From Promethearchaeota archaeon (GTDB lineage: Archaea > Asgardarchaeota > Lokiarchaeia > Sigyniarchaeales > SOKP01), in contig JAHLWP010000007.1 of NCBI GenBank assembly GCA_019057865.1, positions 1 through 64,000 of the forward strand: DNA of 64,000 nt. Reading direction: 5' to 3'. Positions 35,472-43,842 of the stretch are shown in pieces (the stretch's first letter is position 1; each line of letters opens with the position of its first letter). Under the pieces are notes generated by a model. The model had not been told where the DNA came from. It worked only from the letters and a program-made list of their open reading frames with translations, and searched no databases. The position numbers and the translations under genes are program-made.

Positions 35472-36908
35472 ATGTCTTTTGTAAGAAAAAATGATACTGA
35501 TAAAAAAACGTCTTTCGGAGTAATAGTTGGAAATAGAGATGTCTTTCCTGATCATTTAGTAAAGGAAGGTAGAAAAGATATTATAGACGTAATGAACGAA
35601 TTAGAATATAAATTTGTTATTCTAGATGAAGAAGATACTCCTCTAGGAGCGGTTGAGACATATTCAGATGCGAAGAAATGTGCAGAACTTTTTAAAAAGA
35701 ATTCTGATAAAATTTTAGGTATAATTTTATGTCTTTGTAATTTTGGAGATGAGAAAGCCGTAGCCAACACTATAAAATTATCAGAACTTGATGTTCCAAT
35801 CCTAATACAAGCATCATCAGATGATATAAACAAAATGGATAGGTCCTCTAGAAGAGATGCTTTCTGCGGAAAGATTTCAGTAACGAGTGTGTTATATCAA
35901 TATGGAATTCCTTTCACTCTTACTTCAAATCATACATGTGTAATTAAATCTGATGAATTTAAGAAGGATTTAATACGATTTGAGAAAATTTGTAAAGTTG
36001 TTAGGAAAATTAGAAGGGCTAGGTTCGGACAGATCGGTACTCGACCTAATGCATTTGAAACCGTGAGATATAGTGAAAAAATTCTTGCATTTAATGGAAT
36101 TTCTATCGAACTTATCGATTTATCTGAAATTTTAGCAGCAATTCAAAAATTAAAAGATGATGATCCTAAAGTTAAAGATAAAATTGAATTCATTAAAAAT
36201 TATACTCCCACTAAAGAATTCCCTAAGGATGGGTTATTAAAATTAGCTAAATTGGCTGTGATCGTTGAAACTTGGGTTCTTGAACTTGACTTAGATGGAT
36301 TCGCCTTTCAGTGTTGGCCTTCTATAGTTTCTAATTTCGGCATCGTCCCATGCGCGGTCATGAGCATGTTTAGTGAAGGGTTGGTACCTGCTGCTTGTGA
36401 AGTTGATATCTCAGGATTAATTGGCATGTATATTCTTCAAGTAGCTACTAATACCCCTTCTGCGATTGTCGACTGGAATAACAATTACGGAGATGATCCT
36501 AATAAAATGGTATTATTTCACTGTAGTAATTTACCCAAATCGTTCTTTCAAGATACCAAAATGACGGTCCATCCTATTATGGCAGAATACGATGGCGAAG
36601 AAAATACATTTGGCGCGATACAAGGAAAGATTAAGACGAAACCTTGTACAATGCTCAGAATAGAAACCGATGATATTTTTGGAGAAATAAAAGCAATAGT
36701 TGTAGAAGGAAAATTTACTGATGATCCTCTTGATACATATGGAGGATATGGTGTCATTGAGATTCCAAATTTACAAGAATTACTAAAGAAATTATGTCGT
36801 AGTGGATTTGCTCATCATGTAGCCGTTTCCCTAAATGAAGTTGGAGATATTGTTTATGAAGCTCTATTTACTTATCTCGGATGGGATATAGATTTCTTTA
36901 ATAAATAA
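35472..36908 (+). CDS. L-fucose/L-arabinose isomerase-family protein
   Basis: 478 residues. The N-terminal Rossmann-like half has GVIVGNRDVFPDHL and ILCLCNFGDEKAV; the C-terminal half has FAFQCWPSIVSNFGIVPCAVM, SEGLVPAACEVDISGLIGMY, VDWNNNYGDDPNKMVLFHCSNLP and GGYGVIEIP, which hold the acidic and His metal ligands of FucI/AraA-type isomerases. It probably interconverts an aldose and a ketose with Mn2+ in the cytoplasm; the sugar is not known. A GH106-like gene at 1-2995 hints at deoxysugar use. A diverged, truncated paralogue lies at 40312-40908. Confidence 0.88.
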   Translation: MSFVRKNDTDKKTSFGVIVGNRDVFPDHLVKEGRKDIIDVMNELEYKFVILDEEDTPLGAVETYSDAKKCAELFKKNSDKILGIILCLCNFGDEKAVANTIKLSELDVPILIQASSDDINKMDRSSRRDAFCGKISVTSVLYQYGIPFTLTSNHTCVIKSDEFKKDLIRFEKICKVVRKIRRARFGQIGTRPNAFETVRYSEKILAFNGISIELIDLSEILAAIQKLKDDDPKVKDKIEFIKNYTPTKEFPKDGLLKLAKLAVIVETWVLELDLDGFAFQCWPSIVSNFGIVPCAVMSMFSEGLVPAACEVDISGLIGMYILQVATNTPSAIVDWNNNYGDDPNKMVLFHCSNLPKSFFQDTKMTVHPIMAEYDGEENTFGAIQGKIKTKPCTMLRIETDDIFGEIKAIVVEGKFTDDPLDTYGGYGVIEIPNLQELLKKLCRSGFAHHVAVSLNEVGDIVYEALFTYLGWDIDFFNK

Positions 36909-36957
36909 ACCATTTTCATCTTCATTTTTCTAATTAAATAATGCAAGCTTGAATCTA

Positions 36958-39582
36958 TTAATCAGGATATATATTTTCTTTTAAATAATATCTAAAATAC
37001 CAATACCAAAATTCAGGCTTTTTACAGTTTGAATTTTTTTGCCTAAATAAATCCATATCTCTTAAAAGTAGCTTATAATGATAATTATAAAAATTCGGAT
37101 AAAAATTTTTATAGAACTCTTTATCTGATAAGATTTTACGTGCTTTCCATCTTTTAATCCACTCTTCGATTAATTTTTCAGGAAACTTATTCCATATCTT
37201 AATCTCTTGGCCATCAATCAATATAGTCTCCTTTTTAAATTCCGATTTAATTATATGATCATAATTTTTACGAATATTGTTAATATTTAGTATTCTATAA
37301 AGATGTTTCATTCGAGCATTCAACAACACTTTATTCTTGTTAAATTCCTCTTTATATGCATGAATCTTCCAATGAGATTTTGAAGCAAGAAGTATTATTT
37401 TAAATGTGAAATCCGAAGAATTGTAATCAAAGATTAAATAATATTTCTGATCTTCATCCAGATGATGGCGTGTTATATAAAGCACATATCGCCCCTTTAT
37501 AATTTGACCATCCTTAGTGACAAAAGGATGTGCATCCTCTATAAAATCTTTATCATAAACATCCAATCCTAAACTTAGATCTAATAGTTCTTTGCGCTGA
37601 ATACCTCTTAAATCAATAAAGTGTTTTTCATACACCCTCCAATGTGGATTATTGATATGTGTCTTAATCCTATATATAGCATTATGACATGCTCCAGGAG
37701 CTTTAAAGAATCCTTTTCTAATTTCTTTAATTAATCTTGTACCCTCAGTTTTAGCTAAAATATATCCATTTCTAAACTTGCCAGTAAGAAAATCTCGAGA
37801 ATTTGTTTTAGAAATCAATCTACTTAAATCTGTATAATCATAAACAAAATCACTATTCTTATTACTTCTTCCTCTTTCTATCTTAGTTAACGCTAATAAT
37901 GAATGGATTACAATATCAAACAATTCTCTATTATCAGTATTGACTATTCGCCTTGAATATTTCGACTCACATAATTCTTTTATCATATTCCTATTTTTCA
38001 TTTCCTTAAAAATAAGATTACGACATTCCGCTTTAAGATCGCTAATATTCACGCCATCTTTAAAATCAAATCTCTCCTTATTAATCAAATGTATACTAGT
38101 AAGCAAATTGAAATATTTTGCATAATGTTCAGGACCTCCTTCACCCCTTTCCCCTCTTCTATATTCTAAATCAAAAATATATGCACGGCTTTTTCCCAAT
38201 ATTTGTGAGAGCCAAGATTTTCCTCCTCCTCCTTTAATATACTTGTTAAAAACAGAGACTAAAATATTCAGAAAATCTTTATTGTACTTCTTTTCGTGGT
38301 AATCAGTTAAGACTCCCGAAAAAGAATTATAAATCTCAGGATGATTTGAGAAAATTTCTATGTGCTCACATATTTTTTTAAAAGTTGTTGGACGAACATT
38401 CATATCAAGAGGTTTATTCCTTGGTAATTCAAGTTGATACGACCATCTTTTTGCTGTATCTAAACTGATACCCAGAATCTTAGAAATATCAGTTGCGACA
38501 ATACGGTTTTTAAAACGGCGTAGACTTGTTCCTCCTGTGATATTAAGGTTAAGTTTATTTGTTGTGGTTTTCTCAAACTCCACAAGTTCAATCTCACACT
38601 CATAAATTAAATTTATTAAGCTCTTTATCAACTTAGTATCAAGATTATCATTTTTATTATAATTATATATCTTTTTTTTATTGCCGTTATATTTGTCTTT
38701 ATACAAAACTCTTATATCTTCACTTCTTTTTTCTTGTCTTTTAATATCAGATTTAGTAAATTTCATCGTTAATCCCTCAGTATAAAATTCATGATAAGAA
38801 GAAAACCGATCAAATGCAGTTATTTTAGCCTTCTTAATTTCTTTGCTTTCAGGATTCAATCCAAGAAGGCAACGGCATGTTCCAACATTTAGGATTTGAT
38901 CATAATTACTCTTGATTTCTTTTAAAGTCATTTCATACTTATTTTCTGGCGAATTTATGATCTCATTATGTTTTAATATATAGTTTTGCCAATCTCTCAA
39001 ATAATTCTGGAGGCTTTTAGATAGTGCTCGAAGATTTTGATGATCAGTGAGGACTTCAGAATGAGTTCTTAAATGCTTAAGTATCCTCGTATACTGGATT
39101 GTAATTTCATCCATTCCATTTTTAATTACCTTATTCACGAGATTTGGTTTGGAAGTTCCTCCTTTTTTAATTGCTTTAATCTGTTTCTTGGTCAATTGTT
39201 TAAGATACGTATTTGAAATCACATCCATATAACGTGAAACTATGGGCGCTCCCCTTCCCACTGTGATGCAATATACCCATCCTTCTATAAACAAGCTAAT
39301 TTCATCGGGGAATTTTGATTTTACTCCTTCGAGTAATGCACTTGGTGGGAGTCCTGCTTTATCAAACAAGCAAGCTAAGGCAGCATCAACAAAATCACCA
39401 ATCCTTTCATCAACATAGACTAAAGGAATGTGATGTATCTTACATTTTGGATATTTGTCAAAACCTAAGAACCTAAATTTAAGTGGCTTAACTCGTGTCA
39501 TATGTTCGCATCCAAAATTTGGGCAAATTGCTACTCGATCCTCTCCCACGGTTTTCCGTGATACGTTTGTGTATGCCTTCAT
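36958..39582 (-). CDS. Large HTH/HNH-like protein of a putative mobile or defence cassette
   Basis: 874 residues, family not recognised. Residues 20-51 form a probable zinc site (C20, C25, H27, C47, H50/H51). Two helix-turn-helix candidates follow: IVATDISKILGISLDTAKRW and SWLSQILGKSRAYIFDLEYRR. Near the C-terminus an HNH-like metal-finger pattern reads RHHLD (His706/His707), YNSSD (Asn721) and SHWKIH (His737, His741), the H-N-H order of nucleases. The last 130 residues are rich in Trp, Tyr and Lys. The gene follows the 201-residue gene by four bases, so both are one unit. It sits opposite in direction to, and between, an intact and a truncated isomerase gene. Confidence 0.6.
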   Translation of the reverse strand: MKAYTNVSRKTVGEDRVAICPNFGCEHMTRVKPLKFRFLGFDKYPKCKIHHIPLVYVDERIGDFVDAALACLFDKAGLPPSALLEGVKSKFPDEISLFIEGWVYCITVGRGAPIVSRYMDVISNTYLKQLTKKQIKAIKKGGTSKPNLVNKVIKNGMDEITIQYTRILKHLRTHSEVLTDHQNLRALSKSLQNYLRDWQNYILKHNEIINSPENKYEMTLKEIKSNYDQILNVGTCRCLLGLNPESKEIKKAKITAFDRFSSYHEFYTEGLTMKFTKSDIKRQEKRSEDIRVLYKDKYNGNKKKIYNYNKNDNLDTKLIKSLINLIYECEIELVEFEKTTTNKLNLNITGGTSLRRFKNRIVATDISKILGISLDTAKRWSYQLELPRNKPLDMNVRPTTFKKICEHIEIFSNHPEIYNSFSGVLTDYHEKKYNKDFLNILVSVFNKYIKGGGGKSWLSQILGKSRAYIFDLEYRRGERGEGGPEHYAKYFNLLTSIHLINKERFDFKDGVNISDLKAECRNLIFKEMKNRNMIKELCESKYSRRIVNTDNRELFDIVIHSLLALTKIERGRSNKNSDFVYDYTDLSRLISKTNSRDFLTGKFRNGYILAKTEGTRLIKEIRKGFFKAPGACHNAIYRIKTHINNPHWRVYEKHFIDLRGIQRKELLDLSLGLDVYDKDFIEDAHPFVTKDGQIIKGRYVLYITRHHLDEDQKYYLIFDYNSSDFTFKIILLASKSHWKIHAYKEEFNKNKVLLNARMKHLYRILNINNIRKNYDHIIKSEFKKETILIDGQEIKIWNKFPEKLIEEWIKRWKARKILSDKEFYKNFYPNFYNYHYKLLLRDMDLFRQKNSNCKKPEFWYWYFRYYLKENIYPD

Positions 39583-39586
39583 GAAG

Positions 39587-40192
39587 TTAATCTATCCTCA
39601 AGTTGTTTTTTGATATTTTAATCTTCACTCTTGGTGTGTTTTCTAATAATCTCTCTAATTCCCTTTCTAAACTACTGTAGTTTATTTCAAGTTCCTTATA
39701 AAATTCACTGAATTGTGCGTTCAAGCACTTCTTCACTAAAAATATGTTTTGTGCTAATTTAACTATAAATTTGAGAAATTTTGAATGACGATGAAGGCTT
39801 TCTTCTGAAAAATAATGAAGTAACATGGATAGTTTCTCAGCTATTTCTGAGAGTCTATTCAAGGGAGTTCTACAATTGTTATAAAAGAGAGATTGAATTC
39901 CTTGTTCAAGTGATTGTCCGTTTTTCTTGATTTTACTTAACAAAGTCATGAATTCACGAGTTAATGATTCAATTTCTTGTTTTTGGGTATAAAATGTAGT
40001 GTTTATATCTTTTTCGGCAAAACTTAGAGTGGTTCCAAATCGGTATCTTATTACTTCATTCTTGTAATTGAAAAATGTTCGGAGTTGTCGTGAAAGTTCT
40101 TTTATTTTTCTTACTCCCTCAATCTCATACCAATTATTAAAAATATCATCATATTCTAATTCAATATAATATTCTTCATTATTATCCGTCAT
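39587..40192 (-). CDS. Helical protein, first gene of the HTH/HNH cassette
   Basis: 201 residues, mostly alpha-helical with coiled-coil character (KQEIESLTREFMTLLSKIKK; LERELERLLEN). N-terminus acidic and tyrosine-rich (EEYYIELEYDDIFNNWYEIE). No family recognised. It ends four bases before the start of the 874-residue HNH-like protein, so the two are probably translated together and may interact. Confidence 0.55.
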   Translation of the reverse strand: MTDNNEEYYIELEYDDIFNNWYEIEGVRKIKELSRQLRTFFNYKNEVIRYRFGTTLSFAEKDINTTFYTQKQEIESLTREFMTLLSKIKKNGQSLEQGIQSLFYNNCRTPLNRLSEIAEKLSMLLHYFSEESLHRHSKFLKFIVKLAQNIFLVKKCLNAQFSEFYKELEINYSSLERELERLLENTPRVKIKISKNNLRID

Positions 40193-40311
40193 AATTTACT
40201 ATTTTAAACCTTTTACTAACTAATTAAAACATTTATATTTAAACAAAAAATGTTATTTCTAATAATTACAATTTAGAAAAAATACGATAAAATGTCTTAT
40301 ATCCCGCATAA

Positions 40312-40908
40312 AATATCATTTTCTCTAGTTTTGGGATAGTTCCATGTGCATTTCTAAGCATGTTTAGTGAAGGACTTGTTCCAGCGGCATGTGAAGTAGA
40401 TATTGCAGGATTAATTGGTATGTATATTTTACAGATTGCCACAAATACACCATCAGCAATATTGGATTGGAATAATAATTATGGGGATGATCCTAATAAA
40501 ATGGTATTGTTTCATTGCAGTAATCTCCCTAAATCATTCTTTAAAGATACTAAAATTACAATCCACCCAATTATTTCAGACCTCAAGGGTGGTGAAGTCA
40601 GCTATGGTGCTATACAAGGAAGAATAAAATCTGAACTTGTTACACTTTTAAGAATTGAAACTGATGATTTTATGGGTGAAATGAAGGCTATTATTGCAGA
40701 GGGGGAATACACCGATGATGCACTTGATACATTCGGAGGTTATGGTGTGGTTAAAATCCCTAATTTGCAATATTTATTAAAGAAATTGTGTTATGGGGGA
40801 TTTGCCCATCATGTTGCTGCTACACTGAATGAAGTAGGAATAATTGTTTATGAGGCTCTGTCTAGCTATCTTGGCTGGAATGTAGAATTTCACAATAAAG
40901 ATCAATAA
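40312..40908 (+). pseudogene. 5'-truncated L-fucose isomerase-family gene
   Basis: In-frame similarity to the C-terminal 200 residues of the isomerase at 35472 begins at about 40312 (reading NIIFSSFGIVPCAFLSMFSE) right after a TAA, with no start codon or ribosome-binding site before it. An internal ATG at 40360 has no Shine-Dalgarno. The whole N-terminal half is missing. Synonymous positions differ widely from the intact copy, so this is an old tandem paralogue that lost its 5' half, presumably when the HNH cassette arrived, and not a recent partial copy. The remaining reading frame is intact, so a short product cannot be excluded. Confidence 0.75.
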
Positions 40909-40911
40909 ATT

Positions 40912-42018
40912 CTATTTTTTTCTTCCTATTATTATTTCTTTTTCAAAAAAACCAGAATTAATTACTTTTTTATGCTCTTCAGTGAAATTTGTCAATATAT
41001 CAAAAGGTTTTATCTTTAAGGGTGTATAAATACTTTCATTATGGAAATTAAGAATTCTCCTTCTTGATAAATAAATAGAATATGCAGAAATATCGCAACC
41101 TATCCATTTTCGATTTAACTTATCAGCAACTAATAATGTAGTTCCAGAACCACAAAAAAAGTCTGCAATCAAGTTTTCTTCATTAGAACCTAATTTAATT
41201 ATTTTTTCTAGTAATTTATGGTGTTTCTGAGTCGGAAAACCACTCCATTCTTTTGAGGCAGGTTGCATACAAGGAATTCTCCACACATCATCCATTTTTT
41301 TATCGGTTACAATTCGATATTTTACATGTCCATTTTTATTTTTAACATTTTTCAAAACTCCGTTTATCATTTCTCTCATTAATTGTTTTTCTGGTTTTTT
41401 GCGAGGAATTCTTAGCTCATTAAACGTATATTTATTAGATTTGGAATATACTAATATATCATCGTGTGCACGAGGGAGGTTTCTTTTCCCTGCTGAATAT
41501 TTATTATAATAATACCAAATAATATTATTTATAAACCTCTCTTCTCCAAAAATTTCATCTAAGATTAATCTAACATAATGACTTGCATGCCAATCTAAAT
41601 GAATGAATAGTATACCCGTTTGAGATAATAATTCTTTAAAAAGAATTATCCTCTCATAAAGCATTTGCAAATATGAATCTAAATTCTTCTCCCAATGATC
41701 GAGGTATGCGATAGTATTATAAACATTATCATTATCTTTAATTTTAATCTGATAATTAGTGCCTGAAAAGAAAGGAGGATCTATATAGATCAAATCTACT
41801 TTACCTTTGAAGTTATTTAATAAATGATATAAAACTTCTATATTATTCCCCCAAAATAATTTGTTTCTCCATTCTTTCTTATGTAAATTATTTTGGATTT
41901 TTTTTTTATTAACTTCAGGGTGAACTTCAAAAATTTTATAATAATTCAGAAATTTATTTTTTAAATCTTTTAAATTGACTGGTTTTTCCGATTTTTCCTC
42001 CCAAATTAATTTTACCAT
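40912..42018 (-). CDS. Beta-class DNA N4/N6 methyltransferase, solitary
   Basis: 368 residues. Catalytic motif IV is IDPPF (Asp80), and SAM-binding motif I is ADFFCGSGTT near residue 290; the order IV, target-recognition region, I is that of beta-class amino-methyltransferases such as type III Mod proteins. HDDILVYSKSNKY and GFPTQKHHKLLEKII are conserved family segments. It methylates adenine or cytosine amino groups in DNA. No cognate restriction endonuclease gene lies beside it; the HNH-like cassette at 36958-40192 is the only nearby nuclease candidate. Convergent with the truncated isomerase, three bases apart. Confidence 0.88.
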   Translation of the reverse strand: MVKLIWEEKSEKPVNLKDLKNKFLNYYKIFEVHPEVNKKKIQNNLHKKEWRNKLFWGNNIEVLYHLLNNFKGKVDLIYIDPPFFSGTNYQIKIKDNDNVYNTIAYLDHWEKNLDSYLQMLYERIILFKELLSQTGILFIHLDWHASHYVRLILDEIFGEERFINNIIWYYYNKYSAGKRNLPRAHDDILVYSKSNKYTFNELRIPRKKPEKQLMREMINGVLKNVKNKNGHVKYRIVTDKKMDDVWRIPCMQPASKEWSGFPTQKHHKLLEKIIKLGSNEENLIADFFCGSGTTLLVADKLNRKWIGCDISAYSIYLSRRRILNFHNESIYTPLKIKPFDILTNFTEEHKKVINSGFFEKEIIIGRKK

Positions 42019-42162
42019 TCCTTTATCGAACTATATTTATATTTAGAATTTATATTTAAATTATATTTCAAATAAATCAGTTATTATAAAGTCTATATTA
42101 AATTTTTTATGATGTTGTTTCTGATTTATTAAAATTAGAAAAAAACAAATTTAAAAGTAAAA

Positions 42163-42840
42163 TTATTCAAGGCTTGTTCTTTCCAATAAATCCTCAAATT
42201 CTTTATCTGAAAGGAAACCTTTTTGCATCATAAGATCTTTAATTTCATCCATGAGTTGAGGAGCTCCTTTAGCTTCGGAGATTGTTTCTTCAAGTGCTTT
42301 TATCTTATCATTAAGCGCATCAACTTCTTTTACTTTTGATTCTTTTTCATCCTTAAGGCTTTCAACCTCTACATATTTATCTGAAATTGATTTTTGTAAA
42401 TCCTTTTTAAGACTTTCAATCTCATTATTTTTTTGTTCTAGTTCTGCTTTAAGATCATTTTTTTCATTTTCTAAAGCCTCTATTCTTTCAGATGATTTCT
42501 CTAATTCTATAATTTTTGAATTTGCTACAGATAATTTTTCCTCCAATTCAGTTATCGAAGATTTGAATTTATTGGTTTCGGCATCTACATAAAGTTTTTC
42601 TTCCTTGATTCTCTCAAAGTTTTTTTTCATTTCATCTAATTCGTCAATTTTTTTCTCTGATTCTAATAATTTTCCTTTAGTGGTTCTTAAATCTTCTGTT
42701 GTTTTTTCTAGGTCTTTTCTTTTCTGAGTTAATTGTCTTTCTAAATCATTAATTTTGGATCTAAGGTCTAATAAAAATCTTCCCTCAACTTTTTGTTTTG
42801 CCTCAGGCTTCTCTTTCGCCTTGGCCCAATCAAAAGAAAT
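42163..42840 (-). CDS. Coiled-coil protein A, probable AUU start
   Basis: 225 residues when started at the ATT at 42840, reading I-SFDWAKAKEKPEAK then VEGRFLLDLRSKI. A long heptad-rich coiled coil follows (KIIELEKSSERIEALENEKN and onwards), and the C-terminus is a short domain QLMDEIKDLMMQKGFLSDKEFEDLL. The same head (DWAKA, VEGR.LLDLR) and tail (I.....QKGF..DKE...L) occur in the paralogue at 42989. GAGGTGA lies seven bases before the ATT. The ATG used by default lies 70 codons downstream and would remove the conserved head. Function unknown; a tether or scaffold is plausible. Confidence 0.75.
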   Translation of the reverse strand: MSFDWAKAKEKPEAKQKVEGRFLLDLRSKINDLERQLTQKRKDLEKTTEDLRTTKGKLLESEKKIDELDEMKKNFERIKEEKLYVDAETNKFKSSITELEEKLSVANSKIIELEKSSERIEALENEKNDLKAELEQKNNEIESLKKDLQKSISDKYVEVESLKDEKESKVKEVDALNDKIKALEETISEAKGAPQLMDEIKDLMMQKGFLSDKEFEDLLERTSLE

Positions 42841-42847
42841 TTCAATT

Positions 42848-42854
42848 TCACCTC
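42848..42854 (-). promoter_or_regulatory. Shine-Dalgarno of coiled-coil gene A, fixes an ATT start
   Basis: GAGGTGA on the minus strand, complementary to the archaeal 16S rRNA 3' end, followed by seven bases and ATT TCT TTT GAT TGG. Confidence 0.75.
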
Positions 42855-42988
42855 TATTCTGATATAAATTTAATTTATTTTGTATTAGTATATATTTAAT
42901 TTCTTTAGATTTATTATTTATAAAAATTTTATTAAATTATTTAAACTAATAAATAGTTATATTAATAAAAAATATGTTTCATATAAGG

Positions 42989-43654
42989 TTAATCTTCTAA
43001 TTCTTTTCTTAATTGTTCAAGCTCCTTATCAGTTATAAATCCTTTATGTTCCATTACTTCTCTAATTTTTATCATTATTTTTGGAGATGTTTTAGCCTCT
43101 AAAAACTGACTTTCAAGAACACTGATTCTATTAATTAGCTCATTTGTTTTAATATTTTTCGCTTCTAAGTTACTTTTAAGGCTTTCTAATTCTATATCTT
43201 TTTGTTTTAAATCATTTTTGAGATTTTGAACTTCCTTTTCTTTAAAATTGATTTTTTGTTCCATTTCGGATGCTTTCTCAGAGGTGAAATTTAATTGGTT
43301 CTCTAATGTAGTGATTTTCGCTACAGCTTCAGTTAAATTTTTTTCTAACTCTGATTTCGTTGATTTTAGTTTTGTTACTTCAATATCAGTATGAAGTTTA
43401 TCTTCCTGTACTTTATCTAAAGTCTTTTTCGCTGAAGATCTTTTCTCTGTTAACTCAAGTAAACTTTTTTCACGACCAGCTAATTTTTTTTTTATATTTT
43501 TTAGTTCATTATTTGCCTGTTCTAACTCCTTTTTACTTTGGATTAATTTTTGTTCAAGATCACTAATTTTAGTTCGAAGGTCTAAAAGATACCTTCCCTC
43601 CACAGGTAATTTCTTATCAGGTCTCTCCTCAGCTTTTGCCCAATCTATAATAAT
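42989..43654 (-). CDS. Coiled-coil protein B, probable AUU start
   Basis: 221 residues when started at the ATT at 43654: I-IIDWAKAEERPDKKLP then VEGRYLLDLRTKISDLEQKL. A continuous coiled coil fills residues 30-190, and the tail is KIREVMEHKGFITDKELEQL. Upstream of the ATT only GTA, AAA, GAG and GGT separate it from an in-frame TGA, so no ATG, GTG or TTG start exists before DWAKA. GAGGTGA is again seven bases before the ATT. A GTG at 43603 would cut off the head conserved in both paralogues. Tandem with protein A, same direction. Confidence 0.78.
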   Translation of the reverse strand: MIIDWAKAEERPDKKLPVEGRYLLDLRTKISDLEQKLIQSKKELEQANNELKNIKKKLAGREKSLLELTEKRSSAKKTLDKVQEDKLHTDIEVTKLKSTKSELEKNLTEAVAKITTLENQLNFTSEKASEMEQKINFKEKEVQNLKNDLKQKDIELESLKSNLEAKNIKTNELINRISVLESQFLEAKTSPKIMIKIREVMEHKGFITDKELEQLRKELED

Positions 43655-43661
43655 TACTTTC

Positions 43662-43668
43662 TCACCTC
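43662..43668 (-). promoter_or_regulatory. Shine-Dalgarno of coiled-coil gene B, fixes an ATT start
   Basis: GAGGTGA on the minus strand, then seven bases, then ATT ATT ATA GAT TGG. Identical geometry to gene A. Confidence 0.78.
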
Positions 43669-43842
43669 ATAATTTCTCTATACTAATTAGATCTATTATT
43701 TATTATTAAATTCGATCTCATATATTTTATATTTCTTTTTCTATATTAAAGCTTTAAAAAATATTAATTTATTATAAAGACCAATTTTATTAATATTATT
43801 TATTTGATATCTATAAGATAAATTAATTTTTACCTTCTTTTA

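Noticed and set aside
36930..40228. CTAATTAAA at 36930 and again at 40220 as target-site duplication of the HNH cassette
   Set aside because: The nine bases are pure AT-type sequence expected by chance, and the second copy lies about 85 bases from where the isomerase remnant begins.
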